Shown here piece after piece: positions 53,920 through 62,553 of a stretch of DNA of 64,000 nucleotides; position 1 is the first letter of the stretch, and each line of letters starts with the position of its first letter. The notes under the pieces were generated by a model. That model was not told where the DNA came from and made no database searches. It saw only the letters and a list, made by a program, of their open reading frames with translations. Origin of the DNA: Phaeacidiphilus oryzae TH49. GTDB taxonomy: Bacteria > Actinomycetota > Actinomycetes > Streptomycetales > Streptomycetaceae. The stretch is taken from positions 5,227,801 to 5,291,800 of the forward strand of contig NZ_JQMQ01000005.1 in the NCBI RefSeq assembly GCF_000744815.1, written 5' to 3'. A program made the position numbers and the translations under genes.

Positions 53920-54876
53920 TCAGAGCGAGTCCACCAGGGTCTGGAGGCCGTCCAGGAAGCGTTCCAGGGTGAACTCGAAGAAGCGGTCGACCGAGAGGTC
54001 CTCGATGTCGGCCATCCGCCGCAGTCCGGTGAGCCCGAACTCGAGCATGACGGCCGCGTAGCGGTGGCCCTGGCGGGCGGTCCACTCGTCGGCGTCCTGG
54101 CCGGTGGCGTCCAGCAGCTCGGTCTCCCGTTCCAGGTCGACCGCGAAGCCGCGCGGGATACCGGAGTTGGTGATCGCGGCCAGCACGGCGGCCTCGTCGT
54201 CGAGCCCAGTGGCGGTCAGGGCGCGTATCGACCAGTCGGTGATCGACATGCCGTTCCGGCCGATCAGGGGCCGGGTGAACGAGGTGATGTGGGCCGCCCA
54301 CGGGTGCCGGTTGTACGCCGCCCAGGAGGCCCGGGCGACCAGCGTCAGCGCCTCCCGCCAGGGCGGGGGCGGTTCGGGGAGGCTGCGGCGCACCTCCCCG
54401 TAGACGCGGTCGCACATCACGGTGAGGAGTGCCTCGCGGGTGGGGACCAGGGCGTTGACCGCGCTGGTGGGGACGGAGAGGGCGGCGGCGATCCGGCGCA
54501 TGGTCAGGGTGCGGAAGCCCTCCGTGTCGGCCAGGCGGACGGCGGTGTCGGCGATCCGGGCGGTGGTGAGCTCGCGGGGCGGGCGGACCGGCTGCCCGGC
54601 CTCCGCCGGCGCCGGGGCCGGGGCGCCGGTGACGAAGGTGCCCGCGCCGGGACGGGTCTCCACAAGGCCCGCGTCGCGGAGGATCGCCAGGGCGCGGGTG
54701 GCGGTGGCCATCGCCACCCCGAACTCCCTGACCAGCGCCCGGGTGGAGGGCAGCCGGGCACCGGGCGCGAGCTCGCCGTCGTCGATCCGGCGGCGGAGGG
54801 CGGCGGCGATCCGCGCCGCGGGGGAGGGGCTGGGCGCGGGACTGGGCGAGGGGCTGGGCGAGGGGCTGTCGGTCAA
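53920..54876 (-). CDS. GntR-TetR fusion regulator
   Basis: A 318-residue protein. After a Ser/Pro repeat (residues 4-18) comes a GntR winged helix (about 20-90: LPSTRALVREFGVAMATATRALAIL, read in parts). Then a TetR helix-turn-helix (about 105-150: MRRIAAALSVPTSAV) and a TetR C-terminal ligand domain (to 318). TTG start after GGGAGG. It diverges from the DHA2-type exporter gene, which it probably represses. Combined GntR/TetR regulators occur in Streptomyces beside efflux genes. Confidence 0.82.
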   Translation of the reverse strand: MTDSPSPSPSPSPAPSPSPAARIAAALRRRIDDGELAPGARLPSTRALVREFGVAMATATRALAILRDAGLVETRPGAGTFVTGAPAPAPAEAGQPVRPPRELTTARIADTAVRLADTEGFRTLTMRRIAAALSVPTSAVNALVPTREALLTVMCDRVYGEVRRSLPEPPPPWREALTLVARASWAAYNRHPWAAHITSFTRPLIGRNGMSITDWSIRALTATGLDDEAAVLAAITNSGIPRGFAVDLERETELLDATGQDADEWTARQGHRYAAVMLEFGLTGLRRMADIEDLSVDRFFEFTLERFLDGLQTLVDSL

Positions 54877-54998
54877 GGCGGCCTCCCGGGTCGAAGCGCA
54901 CTAGTGCGCTCGGGGAGTCTCGCACAGAGCGCTCCACCCCGGCGGGCGGACGGCCGGGGACTCTGATCCCTGTTCGCAGACGGATCGGAGGGGGAGTC

Positions 54999-56543
54999 AT
55001 GTCCCAGGCGGTACAGGCGGCGGAACCAAGGTCGGAGGGCTTGCCCGCGCCCCGGGCGGGGCGGCGGGAGTGGACCGGGCTGGCGGTGCTGCTGCTGCCG
55101 CTGCTGCTGGTCTCGATGGACGTCTCGGTGCTGTACTTCGCCGTCCCGTTCATCAGCCGGGACCTGCGGCCCAGCGCCACCCAGCAGCTCTGGATCATGG
55201 ACATGTACGGCTTCGTGCTGGCCGGCCTCGTCCTCACGATGGGCTCGATCGGCGACCGGATCGGGCGGCGGCGCCTGCTGCTGGCCGGCGCGGCGGCGTT
55301 CGGGGCGGCCTCGGTGGGGGCGGCGTACTCGGGCAGCGCGGAGATGCTGATCGTGATGCGGGCGCTGCTCGGACTCGGCGGGGCGACGCTGATGCCGTCC
55401 ACGGTGGCGCTGGTGCGGAACATGTTCCACGACCCGAAGCAGCGGGCCACCGCGATCGCCATCTGGACCGGGGCGATGACGGGCGGGGTGGCGCTCGGGC
55501 CGGTGCTCTCCGGGCTGCTGCTGGAGCACTTCTGGTGGGGGTCGGTGTTCCTGATCAACCTGCCGGCCATGGTGCTGCTGGTGGTGCTGGCGCCGCTGCT
55601 GGTACCGGAGTTCAGGAATCCCCGGGCCGGGCGGTTCGACCTGGCGGGCTCCGCGCTGTCGCTGGGCGCGGTGCTGCCCGCGATCTACGGGATCAAGCGG
55701 GGCGCGGCCGAGGGCTGGGACGGGTACGCCTGGGGCGCGCTGGCGACCGGGCTCGTGGTCGGGGCGCTGTTCGTCCGCCGGCAGCGGACCGCGCGGCACC
55801 CGATGGTCGACCGGCTCGTGCTGCGGGCGCGAGGGTTCGCGGCGGGACTCACCGTCAACTCGGTCGCGATGTTCGCGATGATCGGCTTCGTCATGTTCAC
55901 CACGCAGTACCTGCAGTCGGTGCGCGGGTACAGCCCGCTGGGGGCGGCGCTGTGGGCGGTGGCGCCCTCGGTGGTGGTCGGCGCGGCGGCGCCGGTCGCG
56001 GCGCAGGTGGCCCGGCGGACCGGGCGGACCGCGGTGATCGCGGGCGGGTTCGCCGTCTCGGCGGCGGGCTACGGGCTGATGGCCACGGTGGGGGTGGAGG
56101 CGCCGCTGTGGCGGGCGCTGGTGTTCCTGACCGTGGGGTCGGTGGGCGTCATCGCGGTCACCACCCAGGTGATGGACATGGCGCTGACCGAGGTCCCGGC
56201 CGAGCGGTCCGGAACGGCGGGGGCGCTGATGGAGACCGGGTCGGAGTTCGCGGGGGCGCTGGGGATGGCCCTGCTGGGCTCGCTGGGAACGGCGGTGTAC
56301 CGGGGCCGGGTGGAGGTGTCCGGGTCGCTGCCGGGACCGGTGCGCGGAGCGGTCCGGGAGACTCTGCCGGACGCGCTGGCGGTGGCCTCGCGGTTGCCGG
56401 GCGGGGCCGGCGCGGGGGTCCGGGCGGCGGCCCGATCGGCGTTCATGGACGGCCTGCATGTGGCCGCGCTGGGCGCGGGGGGCGCGATGGTGGTGGGGCT
56501 GGCGGTGACGCTGCTGGCGCTGCGCGGGCGCTCGGCGTCCTAG
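54999..56543 (+). CDS. MFS exporter, DHA2 type
   Basis: A 514-residue transporter with about 14 membrane helices. Motif A is GSIGDRIGRRRLL near residue 82. The segment LVSMDVSVLYFAVPFISRDL (helix 1) and GGVALGPVLSGLLLEHFWWGSVF (motif C region, read in parts) fit the QacA/Stp group, which uses proton exchange to expel drugs. GGAGGGGG lies before the ATG. Regulated probably by the divergent fusion repressor. Confidence 0.88.
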   Translation: MSQAVQAAEPRSEGLPAPRAGRREWTGLAVLLLPLLLVSMDVSVLYFAVPFISRDLRPSATQQLWIMDMYGFVLAGLVLTMGSIGDRIGRRRLLLAGAAAFGAASVGAAYSGSAEMLIVMRALLGLGGATLMPSTVALVRNMFHDPKQRATAIAIWTGAMTGGVALGPVLSGLLLEHFWWGSVFLINLPAMVLLVVLAPLLVPEFRNPRAGRFDLAGSALSLGAVLPAIYGIKRGAAEGWDGYAWGALATGLVVGALFVRRQRTARHPMVDRLVLRARGFAAGLTVNSVAMFAMIGFVMFTTQYLQSVRGYSPLGAALWAVAPSVVVGAAAPVAAQVARRTGRTAVIAGGFAVSAAGYGLMATVGVEAPLWRALVFLTVGSVGVIAVTTQVMDMALTEVPAERSGTAGALMETGSEFAGALGMALLGSLGTAVYRGRVEVSGSLPGPVRGAVRETLPDALAVASRLPGGAGAGVRAAARSAFMDGLHVAALGAGGAMVVGLAVTLLALRGRSAS

Positions 56544-56562
56544 GGGGTGCGTTCGAATCCCC

Positions 56563-56582
56563 GTGCGGCGCGGGCGCCGCAC
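56563..56582. terminator. hairpin between convergent genes
   Basis: GTGCGGCG and CGCCGCAC pair around four bases in the spacer between the exporter and the prenyltransferase-repeat protein. Confidence 0.55.
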
Positions 56583-56658
56583 TCGGTGGCGGCGATCGGG
56601 CGGCGACCCGGGCTCCGCCGCCGGGTGCGGCGCCGTCCGCGTCGCGAGGGGAGCCGCT

Positions 56659-58119
56659 TCAGTGCCGCCGGGGGCGGGAGTAGCGGCGCAGCAGGGGGGC
56701 CGCGATGGCCGCCGTCGCCGCCAGGCCGACGATCCACCAGAGGGTGGAGACGCTGTCCTCGGCCCGCCGCGGGGACGCCGTCTCGGCGGGGCGGACCGGG
56801 GCCGAGGGCGTCGCCGCCGGCCGCGGCCCCTGCGCGAGCAGCGCGGCCAGCCGGTCGCCGCCGCCCAGGTCGCGGGGGTTGAGGTCGGTGGCGTCCGCGG
56901 TCAGCACGAGGAGCGAGAGCGCCGAGGTGGGGTCGGCGGTGCTGGACGTCCAGTCGTCGGCGTGGGAGGCCAGCCAGTCCATCGCGTCCCGGGCGTCCGC
57001 CGGGCGGCCGGCGTGGGCGAGGGACAGCACCGCGTAGGCGGTCGACGCGTAGTCGGGCTGGGCGGGGCTGCTGCCGGGGAGGTCGAGGTGCTCGCCGCCG
57101 GCCCGGATCCGGGTGCTGAGGTAGGAGGCGGCGTACGCGGCCGGCGCGGTGTTCTCGGCGCGGCCGGTGAGCGGGAGGTAGCCGCCGCCGATGGGCAGGG
57201 CCGCCCGCGCGGTGAGGGCGTCGTCCGGGGGCGGGGCGTGGCCGGGGCTGCTGCGGAGGGTGGAGAGGTCGGCGAAGGCCCCGCGCTGGCTGCTGGGCAC
57301 GGTGGTGCCCAACTGGAAGGAGTGGAGGGCGTCGTAGGCGTTGGGGGCGTTCCCGCCGCCGCCGGCGCCGCCGCCCTCGCCGCCGTCGCCGGCGGTCGCG
57401 CTCGGGCTGCTGCTGCTGCCGCCGCTGCTGCCGCCGCCCGTGCCTGTCTCTGTGCCCGTGCCGACGCCGACGCCGACGCCGATGCCGGTTCCGGTTCCGA
57501 GGACGGGCCGGACCTGGCGCGGGTCGAGGCGTGCCGCGCGCAGGGCGCTGTTCGCGGCGGCGGTGGCCGCCGCGGCACCGTGGGCGTGCGGCGCGTCCGG
57601 GAGGTCGGCCCAGGTGCCGTCCGCGGCCTGGGTGCGGCGCAGCCAGTCGACGGCCTGGTCCACCGCGTGCTGGTGGCCGCCGAGCGCGGACAGGGCCTGG
57701 ATGGCGGCGGCGGTCGCGGTGGTGGACTCGACGCCGGCCGGGCAGGCCGCTGTCCCCGGTTCCGGGCGGTACGCCGTCCAGCCGCCGTTCTCGCACTGCT
57801 GGGCGGTCAGCCAGCGGACCGCCGAGGCGGACGGGGTGATGTGCTGCGAGTCGAGCGCGAGGAGGGCGAGCGACTGGCGCTCGACGCCGTCCTGGTCGGG
57901 GGAGGCCAGGCCGTAGAGGCCGGTGCCGGTGCCGGTGCCCGCACCGGCGGTGGCGGCGGACGAGGTCGCGTCTGCCGGGGCCGCGCCGGCGGGCGCCGCG
58001 GGTCCGGTCGAACCGGCCGGGGCGGCGGGGGCGGTGGACGGGGTCGCCAGGGCGAGCGCGCCCATCGCGCCGACCGCGGCGGCGAGCGCGGCGGCACGCG
58101 GCCGCACTGTCTTGACCAT
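56659..58119 (-). CDS. secreted prenyltransferase/squalene-oxidase-repeat protein
   Basis: A 486-residue exported protein. Signal peptide at 1-28 (VKTVRPRAAALAAAV start, AxA cleavage region). Alpha-toroid repeats appear twice: VRWLTAQQCENGGW and AVDWLRRTQAADGTW in the first half, and LTARAALPIGGGYLP, AMDWLASHADDW in the second. A Gly/Thr/Ser-rich linker (about 215-250) separates them. A C-terminal helix (LWWIVGLAATAAIAAPLL) and a basic end anchor it. It resembles the squalene-cyclase/prenyltransferase repeat family used as binding modules outside the cell. No catalytic site is evident. Confidence 0.78.
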   Translation of the reverse strand: MVKTVRPRAAALAAAVGAMGALALATPSTAPAAPAGSTGPAAPAGAAPADATSSAATAGAGTGTGTGLYGLASPDQDGVERQSLALLALDSQHITPSASAVRWLTAQQCENGGWTAYRPEPGTAACPAGVESTTATAAAIQALSALGGHQHAVDQAVDWLRRTQAADGTWADLPDAPHAHGAAAATAAANSALRAARLDPRQVRPVLGTGTGIGVGVGVGTGTETGTGGGSSGGSSSSPSATAGDGGEGGGAGGGGNAPNAYDALHSFQLGTTVPSSQRGAFADLSTLRSSPGHAPPPDDALTARAALPIGGGYLPLTGRAENTAPAAYAASYLSTRIRAGGEHLDLPGSSPAQPDYASTAYAVLSLAHAGRPADARDAMDWLASHADDWTSSTADPTSALSLLVLTADATDLNPRDLGGGDRLAALLAQGPRPAATPSAPVRPAETASPRRAEDSVSTLWWIVGLAATAAIAAPLLRRYSRPRRH

Positions 58120-58296
58120 GCTGGGCGTACCTCGGCCGGCTCGGGCTGACGGGCGGACTGACAACTGGGTCAGGAGGGCGGGACAGTCTACCCCGCCGTC
58201 CGCTGCGCACTTCGCAACCCAGGCGGAACCGGTGCCAATCGGATGCCGGACGGTCACCGGGCGGGCGCGGCTTCGGCACAACCCCGTCCGTGCCGG

Positions 58297-58338
58297 CGGT
58301 CGGCAGCCCGCGGTCGGCAGCCCGCGGTCGGCGGCCGG
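58297..58338. repeat. 14-bp tandem repeat
   Basis: CGGTCGGCAGCCCG appears at 58297-58310 and 58311-58324, and a variant follows at 58325-58338. It lies just past the stop of the MBL-fold gene. Confidence 0.6.
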
Positions 58339-58351
58339 CGGCCGGCGCGGT

Positions 58352-59611
58352 TCAGAGCGCCCGGTAGAGGAACGGCTGAGCCTCCGGGATCTGCTCGGCG
58401 AGGCCGGTCTTGACCAGCCTGCGGAGGTGGGCGGCGGCCTCGGAGAGCGCCATGTGCCGGGAGAAGAAGGAGAGTTCGGCCCACGGCCGGTTCCAGGTCA
58501 TCGCCTGGGCGCACTCCCACTGGGTGAGCGGCTTGGCGCGCAGCGCAGCGTGGAGCTCGGCCAGCCGGTGGGCGTGGTGCTCCAGCAACTCGCGGACCCG
58601 GGCCGGGGCGCCGGTGAAGCGGTACTGGTGGGCGGGCAGCACCTCGTGCGGGTCGAGGGCGGCGATCCGCTCCAGGGAGTCCAGGAAGTCACCGAGGGGG
58701 TCCCCCCCGCTCGAGCCCATTCGAGAGCCTGGGGGAGGGTCGGAGTTCTCGCCGGCGTCGTCGGGATAGAGGGAGATCTGCGGCGAGATGGTCGGCAGCA
58801 GGTGGTCGCCGGTGAGCAGCCGGGTGCGGTCCCCGTCGGTGAGGTGGAGGCAGACGTGCCCGGGGGTGTGCCCCGGCGTCCAGACCACCCTGACGTCCCG
58901 GCCGGGGACGCCGGCCTGCTCGGAGTGGACAAGCTCGCGGTCGGGGAGGGCGTTGACCAGGTCGCGGTCGAGGGCGGGCTCCTCCGCGCCGCCGCTGCCG
59001 TGGAACTGCTCCTCGGGGAAGCCGCCCTCGGTGTCCGAGACGGCCTCCGCGTCCGCGCCGGCGGCCGAGCCGGCGCCCGAGCCGGCGGTGTGCCGGGAGC
59101 GGCCGGACCGGCCCGGGCGGCCGCGGAGGGAGCGCAGGGCGTCGGCGTAGTCCTCGGGGAGGCCGGCGTGCCGGAGGTGTTCCAGCATCCGCCGGCCCCA
59201 CTCGGCCTCGGGGATCGTCCGCATCGCGCGGACCACCTGCGCCTCGGCCGCGTGCATCCCGATCCAGGCGCCGGACTCGGCCCGCACCCTGCCGGAGAGG
59301 CCGTGGTGGTCGGGGTGGTAGTGGGTGACCAGGATGCCGTGGACGTCGGAGACCGAGGCGCCGGTGGCGGCGATGCCGTCGGCCAGGATGTCGTAGCAGT
59401 CCGGCGAGTCCCAGCCGGTGTCGACCAGCACCGGGCCGCGGTCGCTCTCCAGCAGGTAGACGAGGGTGTACTGGAGGGGGTTGTCCGGGATCGGGACGGG
59501 CACCGCCCACACCCCGCCGCCGACCGACCGCACCGGCGGGCGTACGCGGTTCCGCCAGGCGCTCCGCTCCTCGGCGGACACGGGGGTCACCGGGGCTGCG
59601 TCTGCGTCCAC
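58352..59611 (-). CDS. MBL-fold metallohydrolase
   Basis: A 419-residue hydrolase. Metal-binding HYHPDHHG near residue 95, then WTPGHTPGHVCLH near 245 and GDHLL near 268. The GTG at 59611 with GAGGAG is chosen; an in-frame TTG 22 codons earlier is weaker. Two insertions break the fold: an Arg/Gly/Ala-rich loop (about 160-210) and about 16 residues encoded by a palindromic repeat (58701-58740). A C-terminal helical domain (about 330-419) resembles that of hydrolases acting on acyl-thioesters. Divergent from the aldehyde dehydrogenase, so it may belong to the same pathway. Confidence 0.82.
   Translation of the reverse strand: MDADAAPVTPVSAEERSAWRNRVRPPVRSVGGGVWAVPVPIPDNPLQYTLVYLLESDRGPVLVDTGWDSPDCYDILADGIAATGASVSDVHGILVTHYHPDHHGLSGRVRAESGAWIGMHAAEAQVVRAMRTIPEAEWGRRMLEHLRHAGLPEDYADALRSLRGRPGRSGRSRHTAGSGAGSAAGADAEAVSDTEGGFPEEQFHGSGGAEEPALDRDLVNALPDRELVHSEQAGVPGRDVRVVWTPGHTPGHVCLHLTDGDRTRLLTGDHLLPTISPQISLYPDDAGENSDPPPGSRMGSSGGDPLGDFLDSLERIAALDPHEVLPAHQYRFTGAPARVRELLEHHAHRLAELHAALRAKPLTQWECAQAMTWNRPWAELSFFSRHMALSEAAAHLRRLVKTGLAEQIPEAQPFLYRAL
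58701..58740. repeat. palindromic interspersed repeat inside the MBL gene
   Basis: CCCCCGCTCGA followed by GCCCAT and TCGAGAGCCTGGGGG forms a hairpin with small bulges. Similar C-rich/CTCGAG palindromes recur in Streptomyces genomes, as I recall. Here it is read in frame, encoding a DPPPGSRMGSSGG stretch. Confidence 0.5.
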
Positions 59612-59782
59612 GGGGCTCTCCTCGTACTCGGCCTGACGGGGCGTCAAACCCGCGCCAGAGGCGGATGTGTCATACAACCAACATTCCGTCGAGCGTACTC
59701 GACGGTCGGTGCACGAGCATTGATACCTGAAACTAGAACTGGTATCAGTTCTGCGGGATGCCAGCTCGGAGGGAGCACGGTG
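59612..59782. promoter_or_regulatory. divergent promoter region MBL/aldehyde dehydrogenase
   Basis: TGACG-GGG-CGTCA (59634-59646) lies before the MBL start. TGATACC (59721-59727) and GGTATCA (59741-59747) are inverted arms. At 59731-59755 is the 25-base segment shared with the thiolase promoter; its core TAGAACTGGTATCA fits the KstR pattern with one mismatch. No other gene is present. Confidence 0.6.
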
Positions 59783-61246
59783 ATGGCCGAACTACTGGAG
59801 AAGGACCGGCTGTTCATAGGCGGCGAGTGGGTCGCCCCGCAGGGCGGGGAGGTCATCGAGGTCGTCTCCCCGCACACCGAGAAGGTCTTCGGAAGGGTGC
59901 CGCACGCCTCGCGGGCGGACGTGGACCGGGCGGTGGCGGCCGCCCGAAAGGCCTTCGACGAGGGGCCGTGGCCGCGGATGCCGCTGGCGGAGCGGCTCGC
60001 GGTGATCACCCGGATCAAGGACGGACTCGCCGCCCGCGCCGAGGAGTTGGCCCGGCTGATCAGCTCCGAGAACGGCTCGCCGATCTCCTTCTCACTGATG
60101 GCGCAGGGCTTCGGCCCGGTGATGATCTGGGACACCTACCTCCAGGTCGCCCGGGACCACGCGTTCCAGGAGCGGCGCGACGGCGTCCTCGGACCGATCC
60201 TGGTGCGCCGGGAGCCGGCGGGCGTGGTGGCGGCCGTGGTGCCGTGGAACGTACCGCAGTTCACGGCGGCGGCGAAGCTGGCGCCCGCGCTGGCGGCGGG
60301 CTGCACGGCGGTGCTGAAGCCCTCGCCGGAGGCGCCGCTGGACTCCTATCTGCTGGCCGAGGTGGTGGCGGAGGCCGGGCTGCCGGAGGGCGTGCTGTCC
60401 ATCCTGCCGGCGGACCGGGAGGTCAGCGAGTACCTGGTCGGGCATCCCGGGGTGGACAAGGTCTCCTTCACCGGCTCGGTGGCCGCGGGCAAGCGGATCA
60501 TGGAGGTGGCCGCGCGCAACCTCACCCGGGTGACGCTGGAGCTGGGCGGCAAGTCGGCGGCGGTGCTGCTGCCGGACGCCGACCTGGACGCGGCGGTCAC
60601 CACCCTGATGGGGGCCTCCTACATGAACAACGGGCAGGCCTGCGTCGCGCAGACCCGGGTGCTGGTGCCGGCCTCGCGGTACGAGGAGATCGCGGAGCGG
60701 ATGGTCGCGGCCGTCGGCGAGTTGACGGTCGGTGACCCGCTGGACGACGCCACGAAGATCGGGCCGCTGGTCGCACAGCGGCAGCAGAAGCGGTCGCTGG
60801 ACTACATCCGGCTCGGGCAGGAGGAGGGCGCCAAGGTCCTCACCGGCGGCGGCGTCCCCAGCTCGCAGCCGACGGGGTGGTACGTCGAGCCGACGCTGCT
60901 GGGCGGCGTCGACAACCGGATGCGGGTGGCCCGGGAGGAGATCTTCGGGCCGGTCGTCGGGCTGATCCCGTACGCGGACGAGGCGGAGGCGCTGCGGATC
61001 GCCAACGACTCGGAGTACGGGCTCTCCGGGAGCGTGTGGACGGCGGACGTGCGGAAGGGCATCGAGTTCGCGTCGCGGGTGCGGACCGGGACGATCTCCG
61101 TCAACACCTTCAGCCTGGACTTCCGCGGGCCGTTCGGCGGCTTCAAGAACTCCGGTCTGGGAAGGGAGTTCGGGCCGGAGGGGCTCGCGGCGTACCTTGA
61201 GGACAAGACGGTCAACCTGCCGCAGGGATGGACGGATTCGGAATGA
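59783..61246 (+). CDS. aldehyde dehydrogenase (NAD(P)+)
   Basis: A 487-residue enzyme oxidising an aldehyde to the acid. Catalytic Cys287 in NNGQACVAQTR, general base Glu253 in LELGGKSA, Asn in VVPWNVPQ, and NADP-binding FTGSVAAGK. ATG 59783 follows GGAGGGAG; GTG 59780 is the alternative. Shared operator with the thiolase promoter suggests oxidation of a steroid side-chain or related aldehyde, possibly made by the P450. Couples to the ferredoxin gene (ATGA). Confidence 0.9.
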   Translation: MAELLEKDRLFIGGEWVAPQGGEVIEVVSPHTEKVFGRVPHASRADVDRAVAAARKAFDEGPWPRMPLAERLAVITRIKDGLAARAEELARLISSENGSPISFSLMAQGFGPVMIWDTYLQVARDHAFQERRDGVLGPILVRREPAGVVAAVVPWNVPQFTAAAKLAPALAAGCTAVLKPSPEAPLDSYLLAEVVAEAGLPEGVLSILPADREVSEYLVGHPGVDKVSFTGSVAAGKRIMEVAARNLTRVTLELGGKSAAVLLPDADLDAAVTTLMGASYMNNGQACVAQTRVLVPASRYEEIAERMVAAVGELTVGDPLDDATKIGPLVAQRQQKRSLDYIRLGQEEGAKVLTGGGVPSSQPTGWYVEPTLLGGVDNRMRVAREEIFGPVVGLIPYADEAEALRIANDSEYGLSGSVWTADVRKGIEFASRVRTGTISVNTFSLDFRGPFGGFKNSGLGREFGPEGLAAYLEDKTVNLPQGWTDSE

Positions 61247-61476
61247 CGGATCGCTGGAGGGTCGAGGTCGACCGGTCGCTGTGCATCGGCTCGGGGCTGT
61301 GCGCGGCGACCGCGGCGGGGGAGTTCTCGCTGGACTCGGCGCGGCAGTCGCGGCCGGTCGCGCCGGAGGTCGACGCGAGCGAGGCGGTCCTGGAGGCGGC
61401 CGAGGGCTGCCCGGCCGAAGCGATCACGCTCCGCGTGGCCGGCACCGACGAGGCGGTCTTCCCCCCGGCGGAGTAG
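61243..61476 (+). CDS. 3Fe-4S ferredoxin, P450-type
   Basis: A 77-residue electron carrier. Cys14 and Cys20 (LCIGSGLCAATAAGEFSLD) and Cys56-Pro (EGCPAEAI) hold a 3Fe-4S cluster; the usual second Cys of a 4Fe-4S site is absent. These ferredoxins feed electrons to cytochromes P450. ATG at the overlap with the aldehyde dehydrogenase stop is preferred to an ATG five codons earlier. The likely client is the CYP125-like P450 at 47.5 kb. Confidence 0.88.
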   Translation: MTDRWRVEVDRSLCIGSGLCAATAAGEFSLDSARQSRPVAPEVDASEAVLEAAEGCPAEAITLRVAGTDEAVFPPAE

Positions 61477-61503
61477 CCACAAGTGCGCGCGCCCCTCGCC
61501 CCC

Positions 61504-61678
61504 GATTCGCGCGGCGAATCAAGGAGCGCGGGGAACTGCGCGCCAGCCGCCCGCGGCGCCGGCGCCGGGGTTTGCCCCCCGCACTCCGCTGTCGGCTGCG
61601 GCACGGTTCGCGGCGGGCCGCGCAGTTCCCCGCGCCCCTGAAGCGGCCCTTCGGGCCCCGGTTCGCGCAGCGAATCCG
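61504..61678. repeat. Streptomyces-type palindromic element
   Basis: GCGCGGGGAACTGCGCG (61526-61542) and its perfect complement (61619-61635) face each other across about 76 bases. Small palindromes flank them: GATTCGCGCGGCGAATC (61504-61520) and GGTTCGCGCAGCGAATCC (61661-61678). The 17-base word is a familiar repeated sequence in Streptomyces intergenic DNA. It lies between convergent genes, so it may terminate both. Confidence 0.65.
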
Positions 61679-61690
61679 CACACCCCCGCG

Positions 61691-62290
61691 TCAATCCAGC
61701 GTCAGCAGGCGGCAGACCGTCTCCAGGTCGACGCGGACCTGCGCGATGGACGCGCGCCCGGAGAGCCAGGTGACCAGCGCCGAGTGCCAGGTGTGCTCGA
61801 TGACCCGGATCGCGGACAGCTGCTCGCGGGTCGGCGCCCGGTCCAGGCCCATCGCGTCCACGATGATCGTCGTGGTGATCCGGGAGACCTGGTCCACCTC
61901 CGCGGAGACCGAGCGGTCCGCGAAGGTCAGCGACCTGACCATCGCCTCGGCCAGCTGCGGCTCCCGCTGCAGCGCGCGGAAGGCCCGCATCAGCGTCTCC
62001 GCGACCCGCGCGCTCGGCTCCTTCGCCGTCGGCGGGTGCTTGCGGATCTGGTCGAGCATCAGCTCCAGCTGGTCCTGCATGGTCGCGACCAGCAGATGCA
62101 CCTTGGAGGGGAAGTAGCGGTAGAGGGTGCCCAGCGCCACCCCGGAGTTCTCGGCGACCTCCCGCATCTGCACCGCGTCGAACCCGCCGCGCGACGCCAG
62201 CTGCGCGGCGGTGTGGAGGATGCGCCTGCGCCGCGCCTCCTGCCGCTCCGTCAGCGGCGGCGTTCGCGTTGCACGCTGCAGGTTCTGCAT
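61691..62290 (-). CDS. KstR-like TetR-family repressor
   Basis: A 199-residue regulator. Helix-turn-helix at about residues 35-65: MREVAENSGVALGTLYRYF, followed by PSKVHLL. Landmarks GGFDAVQMR, RSVSAEVDQV and WLSGRASIAQV match mycobacterial KstR as I remember it. KstR controls cholesterol catabolism and is released by a 3-oxo-cholestenoyl-CoA compound. Putative sites at 48.8, 48.9, 59.7 and 62.5 kb agree with this role. ATG start. Confidence 0.85.
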   Translation of the reverse strand: MQNLQRATRTPPLTERQEARRRRILHTAAQLASRGGFDAVQMREVAENSGVALGTLYRYFPSKVHLLVATMQDQLELMLDQIRKHPPTAKEPSARVAETLMRAFRALQREPQLAEAMVRSLTFADRSVSAEVDQVSRITTTIIVDAMGLDRAPTREQLSAIRVIEHTWHSALVTWLSGRASIAQVRVDLETVCRLLTLD

Positions 62291-62365
62291 GTCGGCGGCC
62301 TCCGGTACGTCCTGCGCTGCGGCTGATGATGGCGTATCACCGCCGCGTGGCGCGAATCACCCCAC

Positions 62366-62383
62366 GATTCACCGGTGAATCGG
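62366..62383. promoter_or_regulatory. 18-bp perfect palindrome
   Basis: CGATTCACCGGTGAATCG lies 76 bases upstream of the KstR-like start on the minus strand. It is a candidate operator for this divergent region. Confidence 0.5.
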
Positions 62384-62500
62384 TCGGCCCGAGGCCCCGA
62401 GGTGCCGCGAAAAGCTACGGGCGGGTAATGTTTGCGCCTGTTCAGCTCCCGCGCTGCCCCTCGGCTACCCCTGGCCCGTTGGGGCCTGCTCCCGGAGCGG

Positions 62501-62514
62501 TGGAACTTGTTCTA
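62501..62514. promoter_or_regulatory. KstR-pattern site, exact match
   Basis: TGGAACTTGTTCTA fits TnnAACnnGTTnnA at every fixed position. It lies 40 bases before the glycosyltransferase GTG and 210 bases from the regulator start. Confidence 0.55.
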
Positions 62515-62553
62515 GATTACCCTGGCCGGGATCTCCAGCGAGAGGGGCCGACC

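Noticed and set aside
56548-56600. TTCGAATCC near the exporter end, like a tRNA T-arm
   Set aside because: No acceptor, D or anticodon arms can be formed around it.
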